DNA of 64,000 nucleotides. Source: Jeotgalibacillus haloalkalitolerans (GTDB lineage: Bacteria > Bacillota > Bacilli > Bacillales > Jeotgalibacillaceae). A program made the translations under genes and the position numbers. Positions 56,222 through 64,000 of this stretch are shown here, in pieces. Every line of letters begins with the position of its first letter. Position 1 is the first letter of the stretch. Where the stretch lies: NCBI RefSeq assembly GCF_034427455.1, contig NZ_JAXQNN010000002.1:806001-870000 (forward strand). Reading direction: 5' to 3'. The notes under the pieces are model-generated. The model was not told where the DNA came from. It made no database searches and was given only the letters and a program-made list of their open reading frames with translations.

Positions 56222-56251
56222 ACTATAACAAAAACAATTCAACATTTGCAA
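56222..56251 (-). promoter_or_regulatory. Promoter of the malic enzyme-GntR-accDA operon
   Basis: TTGCAA at 56246-56251, an 18-bp spacer and TATAGT at 56222-56227 on the minus strand, starting right after the dnaE stop. Confidence 0.62.
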
Positions 56252-56252
56252 T

Positions 56253-59200
56253 TTAATGTTCGACTACATTTTCACTTCCAACCAGCTGAATCAGTTTATC
56301 CAGAAGGTCTTTTCCGGGTTTCACACCATCAATATTCAATTTTCTTTTACTGCCGGACCCCGCATCGTATACAACGACCGGTGTGCCGCCGGGAAACTGG
56401 CTGCAATACCTTTGGATCATTGCAAACGTGTCTGCTGATTCCATCGTGTCAGGAATTCTTAAAAAAAGTGTTTTTGAATTTTTTATTCCATTATATTGTT
56501 CAGCCGGAACAGCATGCTGAACCACAAATTGATTTTTCCCATTTCGTTCTTCTATTTTACCGGTCAGTACTGCAGTCAATCCTTTTTGGATCACTGAAGA
56601 TTGTTTTCTGAATACATCAGGGAACACAACCCCGTCCACATCACCGGTTTCATCACTGAGTGTGATAAAGCACATATTTTCACCTTTTTTTGTTCTGATC
56701 ACACGGACTTCATTGATAAAAGCACCAATGATCCCTTTCATGCCCGGCGCCGCTTCATCAATCCTGATGGCACCTGCGTGTTCAAGCATATCTCTGTAAA
56801 CAGATACAGGATGAGAAGATAGATAAATACCCAGCACTTCTTTTTCACAGGCTAATTTCTGATCGGCCGGCATAGGAGAAGCTTTCGCGTGTTTCGGCTT
56901 GATATCGAGATCTTCAAACAGGCTTCCTTCTCCCTGAACGAGACCTGCATGGTTAATCGCTATTTCAATGGAAGCAAGCAGAACGGACCTGTCCTGACCA
57001 AAACCATCAAGCGCGCCTGAAAAAATGAGCGGCTCAAGCAGCTTGCGATTGACAAGCTTCGGGTTCAGCCTGCTGCACAGATCAAAAAAGTCACGGAAAG
57101 GCTGTTCCTGCCTCACACGTATAATCTCTTCTGCTGCAGGTTTGCTGACCCCTTTTATCGCACTGAGGCTGTATATGATTGCGCCATTCTCCCCTTTAAA
57201 GTAGCGCATGCTTTTATTAATATCAGGGGGTGTGATCTGAATGGACAGCTTTCTGCATTCTTTAATGTATTGGGCTGTTTTGTCTTCATTACCAGTGGCA
57301 GTAGTCATCAGTGCGGCCATAAAAGCGACCGGATAATGCGCTTTTAAATAGGCGAGCTGGTAACCGATTTTACTGTAAGCTACTGCATGACTTCTGTTGA
57401 ATCCATAGTCAGCAAATCTGACAATCAGGTCATAGAGTTCATTTGCTGCCTGACTGGTGTATCCCTTTTTTACAGCACCATCAGTAAATCTTTTTCTTTC
57501 ACGGTCTAGGTCCTGTTTATTTTTTTTACTCACTGCTCTCCTTAATACATCCGCTTCACCCAGAGAGAATCCGGCAAACCTAGAGGCGATCTCCATGATC
57601 TGCTCCTGGTACACAATAATGCCGTAAGTAGAGGATAAAACAGGTTTAAGATCTTGATGAATATAAGGAACTTTTTCATGACCATATTTTCTTTTGATAT
57701 ATTGGGGAATGAATTCCATCGGTCCGGGACGGTTTAAGGCATTCACGGCAACAAGGTCTTCAAACTCTGATGGCTTAAGCGTCATCAGCACTTTCGTTAC
57801 CCCTTCAGCTTCAAATTGAAAAATCCCGCTCGTCCATCCTTTTCCCAGCAGTTCAAATGTAGCCCTGTCATCTGAAGGAATCTGTTCAATTTTAAAATGA
57901 GGCTCTGTTTGTCTCACTGTCTGAATGACTCTATGTAAAATGGTCAGATTCCGGAGTCCGAGATAGTCCATTTTCAATAACCCGATTTCTTCAAGTGCAC
58001 CCATTGGCCACTGCGTAATGTGCGCGTATTCAGTTCCTTTTTGAAGTGGTACTACTTCAGCAAGCGGAACGTCACTGATGATGACACCTGCTGCATGGAC
58101 TGAGGTATGTCTCGGCAGACCTTCGAGCTTCACCGCTGTTTTAAACCATTCTTTATATCTTTCTGACTGGTTAACAAAACGCTGAAGTGACTGAGACTGC
58201 TGGTAAGCTTCTTTCAAAGTGATGCCATGTATGGAGGGAATTGATTTCGAAATCACTTCCATTTCCCCTGAACTCATTCCGTAAACTCTGGCCATATCTC
58301 TTGCCACTGCTTTTGCAGAAAGTGTTCCGAACGTGGCAATCTGCGCTACTTTTTTCCTGCCGTACTTTTCTGCTGTGTATTGAATCACTTCATCGCGCCG
58401 GTCATCTGGAAAATCGAGATCAATATCCGGAAGCGTGACCCGCTCAGGATTCAAAAAGCGTTCAAAAAGCAGCCGGTGTTCAATCGGATCAACATGAGTG
58501 ATATACAATACATACGCTGCCAGTGAACCTGCCGCTGATCCACGGCCCGGTCCCGCCAGAATGTGCTGCTCCCGTGCAAACTTCATGACGTCCCAGATAA
58601 TCAGGAAATAATCATTAAATCCCATCCGGTCGATTACATCCAATTCATACTGCAGTCTTTTCCGGTATTCATCAGTGATATTGACTACCCGCTTTTTCAA
58701 CCCTTCCTCACAGAGATGTGCCAGCACTTCTTTTTGCGTCACATCTTCAGGTACCGGAAAAACAGGCAGGTGTGAGGATGAAAAGTCAATTTTCACATTA
58801 CAACGCGAGGCAATGTGATACGTATTTTCAAGCGCTTCCGGAAAATCAGACAACTGCTGTTCAACTTCTGTCGGGGAAAGAAAATGAAATGTTCCCTCCA
58901 GGTTGACTTCATCAACTGTCAGCCCGGCTCTCAGGGCAGTCATTGCTTCATAAGCTGTTTTATCCTCCGGCTCGCTGTATCTCACTTCAGAAGTAGCGGT
59001 TAAAGGAATACCGGTTTCCTCAGCCAGAGTCTTAATTAAGCCGATGAGCTCCGCGTCCTCTTTCCGCTGGTGATGAGAAAGTCCGAGATAAAAGTGTTCA
59101 GATCCCATCAGATGCCGGAGATTGATTGCGCTCGCAGCCGCTTCTTCGGTTTGACCGCGCATGAGTAGCGTTTCAATCTCACCGTCGCTCCCGGGCGTAA

Positions 59201-59561
59201 TGGCAATCAGCCCGGCTGAATAAGCTTTCAGCCATTTTTCAGGGAGCGGGTTTCCTGTCGTTGAGATCGCACTGGAGATTTTCATCAGATTCTTATATCC
59301 CTCACCGGTTTCTGCAAGTAATATCAGCGGAAATGATTGTTCATCATTTCTGCTGATATCAGCTTTCAGCCCGATAATCGGTTTGATTCCTTCTTTTTGA
59401 CAGGCTTTATAAAAAGGGATCACTCCATACATCGTATTGTGGTCTGTCAGAGCAAGTGCAGACAGCTTTTCACGCTTCGCCAGTGCGACCAGCTCTGATA
59501 TGGAAATCGTACTGCTTAGTAAACTGTAGGCACTTGTAACATGCAAATGAGTAAAAGCCAT
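56253..59561 (-). CDS. dnaE: DNA polymerase III alpha subunit DnaE
   Basis: This 1102-residue polymerase extends primers on the lagging strand before handing over to PolC in Bacillus. The N-terminal PHP domain begins FTHLHVTSAYSLL and the catalytic core has GPGRGSAAGSLAAYVL and DIDLDFPDDRRDEVI. A helix-hairpin-helix (about 800) and a C-terminal OB-fold (about 960-1050, FINEVRVIRTKKGENMCFITLSDETG) follow. Length is close to B. subtilis DnaE. No separate proofreading domain is present. Confidence 0.96.
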   Translation of the reverse strand: MAFTHLHVTSAYSLLSSTISISELVALAKREKLSALALTDHNTMYGVIPFYKACQKEGIKPIIGLKADISRNDEQSFPLILLAETGEGYKNLMKISSAISTTGNPLPEKWLKAYSAGLIAITPGSDGEIETLLMRGQTEEAAASAINLRHLMGSEHFYLGLSHHQRKEDAELIGLIKTLAEETGIPLTATSEVRYSEPEDKTAYEAMTALRAGLTVDEVNLEGTFHFLSPTEVEQQLSDFPEALENTYHIASRCNVKIDFSSSHLPVFPVPEDVTQKEVLAHLCEEGLKKRVVNITDEYRKRLQYELDVIDRMGFNDYFLIIWDVMKFAREQHILAGPGRGSAAGSLAAYVLYITHVDPIEHRLLFERFLNPERVTLPDIDLDFPDDRRDEVIQYTAEKYGRKKVAQIATFGTLSAKAVARDMARVYGMSSGEMEVISKSIPSIHGITLKEAYQQSQSLQRFVNQSERYKEWFKTAVKLEGLPRHTSVHAAGVIISDVPLAEVVPLQKGTEYAHITQWPMGALEEIGLLKMDYLGLRNLTILHRVIQTVRQTEPHFKIEQIPSDDRATFELLGKGWTSGIFQFEAEGVTKVLMTLKPSEFEDLVAVNALNRPGPMEFIPQYIKRKYGHEKVPYIHQDLKPVLSSTYGIIVYQEQIMEIASRFAGFSLGEADVLRRAVSKKNKQDLDRERKRFTDGAVKKGYTSQAANELYDLIVRFADYGFNRSHAVAYSKIGYQLAYLKAHYPVAFMAALMTTATGNEDKTAQYIKECRKLSIQITPPDINKSMRYFKGENGAIIYSLSAIKGVSKPAAEEIIRVRQEQPFRDFFDLCSRLNPKLVNRKLLEPLIFSGALDGFGQDRSVLLASIEIAINHAGLVQGEGSLFEDLDIKPKHAKASPMPADQKLACEKEVLGIYLSSHPVSVYRDMLEHAGAIRIDEAAPGMKGIIGAFINEVRVIRTKKGENMCFITLSDETGDVDGVVFPDVFRKQSSVIQKGLTAVLTGKIEERNGKNQFVVQHAVPAEQYNGIKNSKTLFLRIPDTMESADTFAMIQRYCSQFPGGTPVVVYDAGSGSKRKLNIDGVKPGKDLLDKLIQLVGSENVVEH

Positions 59562-59585
59562 CCCTGATCCCCTTTCATCACTTTT

Positions 59586-60527
59586 TTAACGGTATTCTTT
59601 GCAGATTGCTTCAAGCTTTTCAATGACTTCCTCAGCTTCATCCCATTTATAAATGGAAGCACCGGCTGCCACCGGGTGACCGCCGCCGTTATATTGCTTT
59701 GCAAGCTCATTCACGATCGGTCCTTTTGAGCGCAGGCGGACCCGGATCTCTTTTTCCTCTTCAATGAAAAACACCCAGGCGCTGATCCCCTTCACACTGC
59801 CAAGCGTACTGACAAGAAGTGACGCCTCAGATGGTGCTGCATTAAATTCAGCAAGCTTTTCTTTTGTTAATTTCACATGGGCTGCGCCATTTTCTGACAT
59901 GTGGAAATTTTGCAGCACATATCCCTGTAGCTTTAAAACGTGAGCGTCCATTTCATAAAGTGAATTGTAAAGTGCTGATCTTTCAAAGTCATATTTAATC
60001 AGTTCACCAGCGTAATCAAAGGTTTTCTGTGTGGTGCTTGGATATAAAAAGCGCCCTGTGTCCCCGACAATTCCCGCATAGATGAGTCTTGCAGCAGCAT
60101 CAGACATTTTTAATCCTTCATCTTTTCCGCTTAAATAAAGTTCGTAGATCATTTCACTGGCTGAACTTGCAGAAGTATCTACCCATAACAGATCGCCATA
60201 TGCATCCTCATTCGGGTGGTGATCGATTTTAATTACCTTTGCACCGTTCACATATCGCTGATCATCAATTCTGTCTGTATTTGCAGTGTCACACACAATA
60301 ATCAGCGCATCCTCGAAATCTTCATCTTTTAATTCGTCAAGTTCGTGTAAAAACGTAAGTGTCGGCTCCGGTATACCTGTTGTATATACTTTCTTATCCG
60401 GAAAAGAGGCTTTAATGATTTCAGCAAGTCCAGCCTGTGACCCATATGCATCAGGATCCGGTCTTACATGTCTATGTAGTATAATTTTGTCATATTGCTT
60501 AATTTGTTCAATGATTTGTTCTTTCAA
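59586..60527 (-). CDS. nrnA: Bifunctional oligoribonuclease / PAP phosphatase NrnA
   Basis: This 313-residue DHH/DHHA1 phosphoesterase degrades nanoRNA and dephosphorylates 3-prime-phosphoadenosine 5-prime-phosphate. Metal motifs are HRHVRPDPDAYGSQ, the aspartate in VCDTANTDR, KIDHHPNEDAYGD and GGGHPVAAGAS (C-terminal DHHA1). The start is a TTG preceded by AGGGAG. It lies 24 bp upstream of dnaE and divergent from ytpI. Confidence 0.93.
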   Translation of the reverse strand: MKEQIIEQIKQYDKIILHRHVRPDPDAYGSQAGLAEIIKASFPDKKVYTTGIPEPTLTFLHELDELKDEDFEDALIIVCDTANTDRIDDQRYVNGAKVIKIDHHPNEDAYGDLLWVDTSASSASEMIYELYLSGKDEGLKMSDAAARLIYAGIVGDTGRFLYPSTTQKTFDYAGELIKYDFERSALYNSLYEMDAHVLKLQGYVLQNFHMSENGAAHVKLTKEKLAEFNAAPSEASLLVSTLGSVKGISAWVFFIEEEKEIRVRLRSKGPIVNELAKQYNGGGHPVAAGASIYKWDEAEEVIEKLEAICKEYR

Positions 60528-60607
60528 CGTCTGTCACTCCCTGAATTAGTGGAATTTAACCTGATAAGCCATTACAATAATAGTAGTTTATTATTGGAGG
60601 AATCAAA

Positions 60608-60928
60608 ATGGCAATCTTAGTTTTCTTGATCATTATGTCCGGAGTTGCTTATTTCTATTTTAAAACAAAGCAGATCCGTACGCCCCGTCCCGTAGAAAAA
60701 GCCTGGCAAAAAAGCCGCGCAGGAATGGCGCTTGGTGTTGGAATGGGGCTCATCGGGCTGAATACACTTTTTCTATTTAACTTTGAGCTGGCAACTGACC
60801 TGATTTTCACTTACATCGTTGCACTTGTATTTATGATCGTCGGCTTCTCGAGTGCATGGATTCGCTATAAAGCCTATAAACATTATACGCCTTTACTGGT
60901 GGAAGAAGAAAATAACTGGAATCAATAA
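60608..60928 (+). CDS. ytpI: YtpI-like membrane protein
   Basis: This 106-residue protein has three predicted membrane helices (residues 3-18, 40-60 and 64-88) and matches YtpI by length and position. Function is unknown. The ATG follows GGAGGAA. A palindromic repeat (copy 12) lies 35 bp downstream and no ordinary terminator is visible for this gene. Confidence 0.82.
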   Translation: MAILVFLIIMSGVAYFYFKTKQIRTPRPVEKAWQKSRAGMALGVGMGLIGLNTLFLFNFELATDLIFTYIVALVFMIVGFSSAWIRYKAYKHYTPLLVEEENNWNQ

Positions 60929-60962
60929 TTTAAAATACATTCAGCTATGTTAAAAATTGTTG

Positions 60963-61090
60963 GCTGGTAGTTTCCGTTACAGGCGGACGCTTTCCGCGGC
61001 CGGACCGGTGAGCTCGCAGGCTTCGCCGTGCTTGATCTCACTGGCCCCTTCCTGCCGCAGGAGTCGCCGCCTTTCACTCCAACTACCAGC
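60963..61090 (+). repeat. GC-rich palindromic intergenic repeat, copy 12
   Basis: Ends GCTGGTAGTT/AACTACCAGC pair perfectly with sequences different from copies 6 and 10, a compensatory change. The middle stem extends to CCGGTGAG/CTCACTGG. The apical GCAGGCTTCGCC is present. It lies between ytpI and ytoI. Confidence 0.9.
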
Positions 61091-61135
61091 TGTGAAGAAA
61101 CAACAATAAAGCCTTATATCTAAGTGCAGCAAAAC

Positions 61136-61175
61136 GATTGAAGAGGATGAAACACTTCTGTGTCCCATCCTCTTC
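61136..61175 (-). terminator. Terminator after ytoI
   Basis: TGAAGAGGATG pairs with CATCCTCTTCA with an inner ACAC/GTGT pair; TCGTTTTGC follows on the minus strand. Confidence 0.8.
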
Positions 61176-61176
61176 A

Positions 61177-62487
61177 TTATTTTTCAAGCAGCTGACACAT
61201 CATCATTGCTTTTCCAACAAGGTTTCCCTCACTGAAAACCTCAACATCCACTTTCCCGAATTTACGTCCGACATCAAGTAACTTAGGTGCGATTTCAAGC
61301 GTGCTTTCCATCTGAACCGGCTTGATAAAATAAATGGTGATGTTTTCAACAACCAGATCGCTTCGTTTGTATTCTTTCAGCAGCTGGTTCGCTGATTCAG
61401 TGACTAATGTGGTAAAAACACCATATGAAATCGCGCCTAGATGATTAGTCATCTGCGGCGTCACTTGGAAAGTCTGGCGTTTATTTTCAGTTTTTTCAAC
61501 CTGCAGCTCTTTTAAAATGAGGTCATCAATTGTTTCACCCATTTGAGGCTGCCGCTGAATCATCTGCATCGCTTTCAGTACATCCTGTCTGCTGATTACA
61601 CCCTGAAGCTGGTGTGATTCATTTACAACCGGTAAAAGCTCGATCCCTTCCCAGATCATAATATGGGCAGCAGAGGCTACACTTGTCTTCGCATTCACCG
61701 TCAGCGGGTATTTTGTCATCACTTTTTCAAGAAGTTCATCTTTTCCCCTGCCGAGAATGTCTTTTGCGGTGACCATCCCCGTCACTTTTAAAGATGTGGC
61801 ATCAACAACCGGAAAACGGCTGTGCTGCGTATCTTTATTTAAATCTTCCCACTCCCTGACAGTTGACTTGGAGGTCAGATAATAGGACTGTTCAAGCGGA
61901 ATCAGGATATCATCCACAAGAACGATTTCTTTTTTAATCATCTGATCATAAATCGCCCGGTTAATCATTGCTGCAACAGTAAAGGTATCATAGCTTGTAG
62001 AAATGACAGGAAGCTCAAGCTCGTCTGCGAGTTTTTTTACAGGTTCTTCAGCATCAAATCCACCTGTAACCAACACAGCCGCTCCGGCATTTAACGCATA
62101 TTCGTGCGCCTTTGTTCTATTCCCGACAATCAGCAGGTTGCCGGCTTCTGTATATCTCATCATGGCTTCAAGCTTCATTGCCCCTATTACGAATTTATTC
62201 AGGGTTTTATGAAGCCCTGTCCGCCCTCCGACTACATGGCCGTCTACGATATTAACGACTTCTGCATAAGTAAGCCGTTCGATATTTTCACGTATCTTTT
62301 TTTCTATTCTGATGGTCCCGACCCGTTCAATTGTACTGACCATGCCTTTATTTTCTGCTTCTTTTATCGCCCGGTAGGCTGTGCCCTCGCTGACTGCCAT
62401 ATGTTTTGCTACCTGTCTTACGGATATTTTGTTTCCGACAGGCAGGGATTCTATATGTTGTAGTATTTGTTCATGTTTTGTAGCCAA
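61177..62487 (-). CDS. ytoI: CBS and DRTGG domain regulator-like protein (YtoI)
   Basis: This 436-residue cytoplasmic protein has four parts: an N-terminal helix-turn-helix (residues 15-60, SVRQVAKHMAVSEGTAYRAIKEAENKG), a DRTGG domain (about 65-180), a CBS pair (about 190-310) and a hot-dog thioesterase-like domain (about 325-436). CBS pairs in such proteins often bind adenine nucleotides, so it may link an adenylate ligand to regulation. The ligand and target are unknown. The start is a TTG with GGGGA upstream. Position matches B. subtilis ytoI. Confidence 0.9.
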   Translation of the reverse strand: MATKHEQILQHIESLPVGNKISVRQVAKHMAVSEGTAYRAIKEAENKGMVSTIERVGTIRIEKKIRENIERLTYAEVVNIVDGHVVGGRTGLHKTLNKFVIGAMKLEAMMRYTEAGNLLIVGNRTKAHEYALNAGAAVLVTGGFDAEEPVKKLADELELPVISTSYDTFTVAAMINRAIYDQMIKKEIVLVDDILIPLEQSYYLTSKSTVREWEDLNKDTQHSRFPVVDATSLKVTGMVTAKDILGRGKDELLEKVMTKYPLTVNAKTSVASAAHIMIWEGIELLPVVNESHQLQGVISRQDVLKAMQMIQRQPQMGETIDDLILKELQVEKTENKRQTFQVTPQMTNHLGAISYGVFTTLVTESANQLLKEYKRSDLVVENITIYFIKPVQMESTLEIAPKLLDVGRKFGKVDVEVFSEGNLVGKAMMMCQLLEK

Positions 62488-62629
62488 TCGCTAATCCCCG
62501 CTTTCTGATTCCTGCATTCGTTCCTTTATTATAACCGTAGTGGTAAGAAAGGTTCAAATCGGTGTTGGACATTATAAGATAGCTTATGATCATTTGGCTG
62601 AGGGTTGGAGCTGTGCATCTAAATAAATG

Positions 62630-62811
62630 GCTTTGTTAAAGTTGGCTGTTGATTTCCGCTTCAGGGGGACGCTTTCCGTCGGTGGACCGTTTTTTGGTCC
62701 TGTCCTTGAGCCCGCAGGCTTCGCATAGGCCTCACACGTCCCTTCCTGCGAGCCGCCCTCTTACGCTCCAATCACCAGCTGTGCAGAAACAACAATGGAC
62801 TGTAACAAAGC
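62630..62811 (+). repeat. GC-rich palindromic intergenic repeat, copy 13 with extended outer stem
   Basis: The core (62645-62779) is bounded by GCTGTTGATT/AATCACCAGC. Beyond it a further perfect pair GCTTTGTTA (62630-62638) and TAACAAAGC (62803-62811) encloses the element. The 3-prime flank CTGTGCAGAAACAACAATGG is shared with copy 10 and, in part, copy 12, so the element is longer than its GC-rich core. Confidence 0.82.
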
Positions 62812-62823
62812 GAAATAAATACA

Positions 62824-62858
62824 TCTCGACAAAATAAAAAGATGCGTAGGTTACGCAT
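62824..62858 (-). terminator. Terminator after ytkL
   Basis: AAAAGATGCGTA pairs with TACGCATCTTTT and is followed by TTTATTT on the minus strand. Confidence 0.88.
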
Positions 62859-62870
62859 CTTTTAGTCAAC

Positions 62871-63551
62871 TTATAATTCCACATGATCTCCGGCATGCAT
62901 CATTTTGCCCTGGCCGTCTTTGAGCATGTTGATGAATTTTTCAGGATCCTGTTTGATTGGCGGGAATGTGTTGTAGTGAATCGGGACGACATGTGTTGCC
63001 TGTAGCAGTTCTGCGGCGTATGCGGCATCTTCCGGTCCCATTGTGAAGTTGTCGCCGATTGGCAGAAATGCGATGTCAATCGGATGTCTGTCACCAATGA
63101 GTTTCATATCGCCGAAGAGTGCGGTGTCACCGGCGTGATAGACCGTTTTTCCCTCAGCCATGAAGAGTACTCCTGCCGGCATGCCAGTGTAAATAATCTG
63201 ATTGTCTTCAGTTGTATAGGATGAACCGTGGAATGCCTGAGTGAATTTTACTTTTCCGAACTCAAATTCATATGCTCCTCCAATGTGCATCGGGTGAGTT
63301 TTTAATCCCTGCATTTCCATATAATTTGCCAGTTCAAATGGCGCGATGACCAGTGCATCACTCCGTTTAGCAATCTCTACTGTGTCACCGACGTGGTCGT
63401 TATGTCCGTGTGTCAGGATAATCACATCAGGGTTCTGATCGTCTGCATTCAGGTCTGTCTGTTCGTTGCCATTGATAAATGGGTCAAGCAGAATCGTTTT
63501 GCCGTTTGTTTCAATTTTAATAATTGAATGTCCATGGTAAGAAATTTTCAT
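62871..63551 (-). CDS. ytkL: UPF0173 metal-dependent hydrolase (YtkL)
   Basis: This 226-residue metallo-beta-lactamase-fold protein has the metal motif [11 protein letters not shown] (about residues 50-60), a [13 protein letters not shown] segment and a C-terminal [12 protein letters not shown]. The substrate is unknown. Of two in-frame ATGs, the one at 63551 has the better spacing from AGGAGG and gives the family's MKISYHGHS start. Confidence 0.92.
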   Translation of the reverse strand: MKISYHGHSIIKIETNGKTILLDPFINGNEQTDLNADDQNPDVIILTHGHNDHVGDTVEIAKRSDALVIAPFELANYMEMQGLKTHPMHIGGAYEFEFGKVKFTQAFHGSSYTTEDNQIIYTGMPAGVLFMAEGKTVYHAGDTALFGDMKLIGDRHPIDIAFLPIGDNFTMGPEDAAYAAELLQATHVVPIHYNTFPPIKQDPEKFINMLKDGQGKMMHAGDHVEL

Positions 63552-63673
63552 CTTCATTCCTCCTAGGTTACGGTTTCTCCCTCAACTTTTCCCTTCCTTC
63601 AATTCATGAAACATTTACATGTGCAAAAGATAGTGATAATTTTGAACTGACTGAAATTGAAAGGATGATTCAT

Positions 63674-64000
63674 ATGATCGAAAAAATCCAGGCATATTTG
63701 AAAGATGAACAAATAGACTGCGCTTTTTTAACTTCTACTGAAAATGTGACATATACAACAGGGTTTAGAAGTGACCCGCATGAACGATGGCTTGCAGTAT
63801 ACATACCGGCAGACGGCGACGCGATTTTAATCTGCCCGGGGATGGAAGTTGAGGATGCAAGAGGAGCAGGCTGGGAAGGCTCAATCATCGGATACAGTGA
63901 TACTGAAAGCCCCCTTGAACTGCTGAAGGCTGGAGTAAGCGGGTTTAAGCGGGTTGCAATTGAAAAAAATCATCTGACAGTTGAAAGACTGGAGCTGTTT
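63674..64000 (+). CDS. M24-family Xaa-Pro peptidase, N-terminal part
   Basis: The frame is open for 109 codons to the right edge. The sequence (CAFLTSTENVTYTTGFRSDPHERWLAVYI, ILICPGMEVEDARGAGWEG) is the creatinase-like N-terminal domain found before M24 metallopeptidase domains of the PepQ/YpdF type. The catalytic domain lies beyond the window. AAAGGATG precedes the ATG at 63674. It is divergent from ytkL. Confidence 0.85.
   Translation, partial: MIEKIQAYLKDEQIDCAFLTSTENVTYTTGFRSDPHERWLAVYIPADGDAILICPGMEVEDARGAGWEGSIIGYSDTESPLELLKAGVSGFKRVAIEKNHLTVERLELF

Overview
The window is a stretch of chromosome from a low-to-moderate GC, Gram-positive, spore-forming Firmicute of the Bacillaceae/Planococcaceae type. 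The evidence is gene order: uvrC-trxA-etfAB-fadB-fadR-lcfA-yshE-mutS2-polX-cvpA-zapA-rnhC-pheTS-ysgA-sspI-ysdCBA-rplT-rpmI-infC-thrS-dnaI-dnaB-nrdR-speD-gapB-coaE-mutM-polA-phoRP-mdh-icd-citZ-ytwI-ytvI-fxsA-pyk-pfkA-accAD-malic enzyme-dnaE-nrnA-ytpI-ytoI-ytkL follows the Bacillus subtilis arrangement. The small acid-soluble spore protein gene sspI shows that the lineage sporulates. The genus cannot be fixed from this window. Almost all genes lie on the minus strand; the plus-strand genes are rnhC, sspI, ysdB, a YusW-like lipoprotein, ytvI, ytpI and the truncated peptidase at the right edge.

Layout. 1-7.1 kb: end of uvrC, thioredoxin, then the fatty-acid beta-oxidation group (etfA, etfB, enoyl-CoA hydratase, TetR-type FadR with a perfect FadR box, long-chain acyl-CoA ligase). 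7-12.5 kb: mutS2, polX, cvpA, zapA. 12.8-18.4 kb: RNase HIII, pheST with a T-box, and an rRNA methyltransferase. 18.6-23 kb: sspI, a small membrane protein, the M42 peptidase ysdC, an AT-rich three-gene insertion (dUTPase, dCTP deaminase, membrane-anchored deaminase-like protein), ysdB and ysdA. 23.5-25 kb: the IF3-L35-L20 operon with an L20-type leader. 25-31.8 kb: lipoprotein, thrS with a T-box, primosome genes dnaI/dnaB, nrdR and speD. 32.3-37.8 kb: gapB, coaE, mutM, polA. 38-42.7 kb: hflKC and phoPR. 43-47 kb: TCA genes citZ-icd-mdh. 47-52 kb: membrane proteins, pyk, pfkA. 52.4-56.2 kb: malic enzyme, GntR/FadR-type regulator, accD, accA. 56-64 kb: dnaE, nrnA, ytpI, ytoI, ytkL and the start of an M24 peptidase.

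Two things stand out from this conserved background. First, at least fourteen copies (about twelve near full length) of a GC-rich, roughly 125-bp palindromic element lie in the intergenic gaps. Their outer and middle stems vary between copies by compensatory changes, which argues for a selected folded structure. Second, a three-gene nucleotide-metabolism cassette sits between the conserved genes ysdC and ysdB. It resembles dCTP-deaminase nucleotide-depletion modules and contains one deaminase-like protein that has lost its catalytic residues and gained a C-terminal membrane helix.

Regulatory sites readable from sequence include two T-boxes (specifiers UUC and ACC), an L20 leader, a FadR operator, a paired CcpN-like site at gapB, a FadR/GntR-type palindrome just downstream of the malic-enzyme/accDA promoter, and an unexplained structured speD leader that can sequester its own ribosome-binding site.
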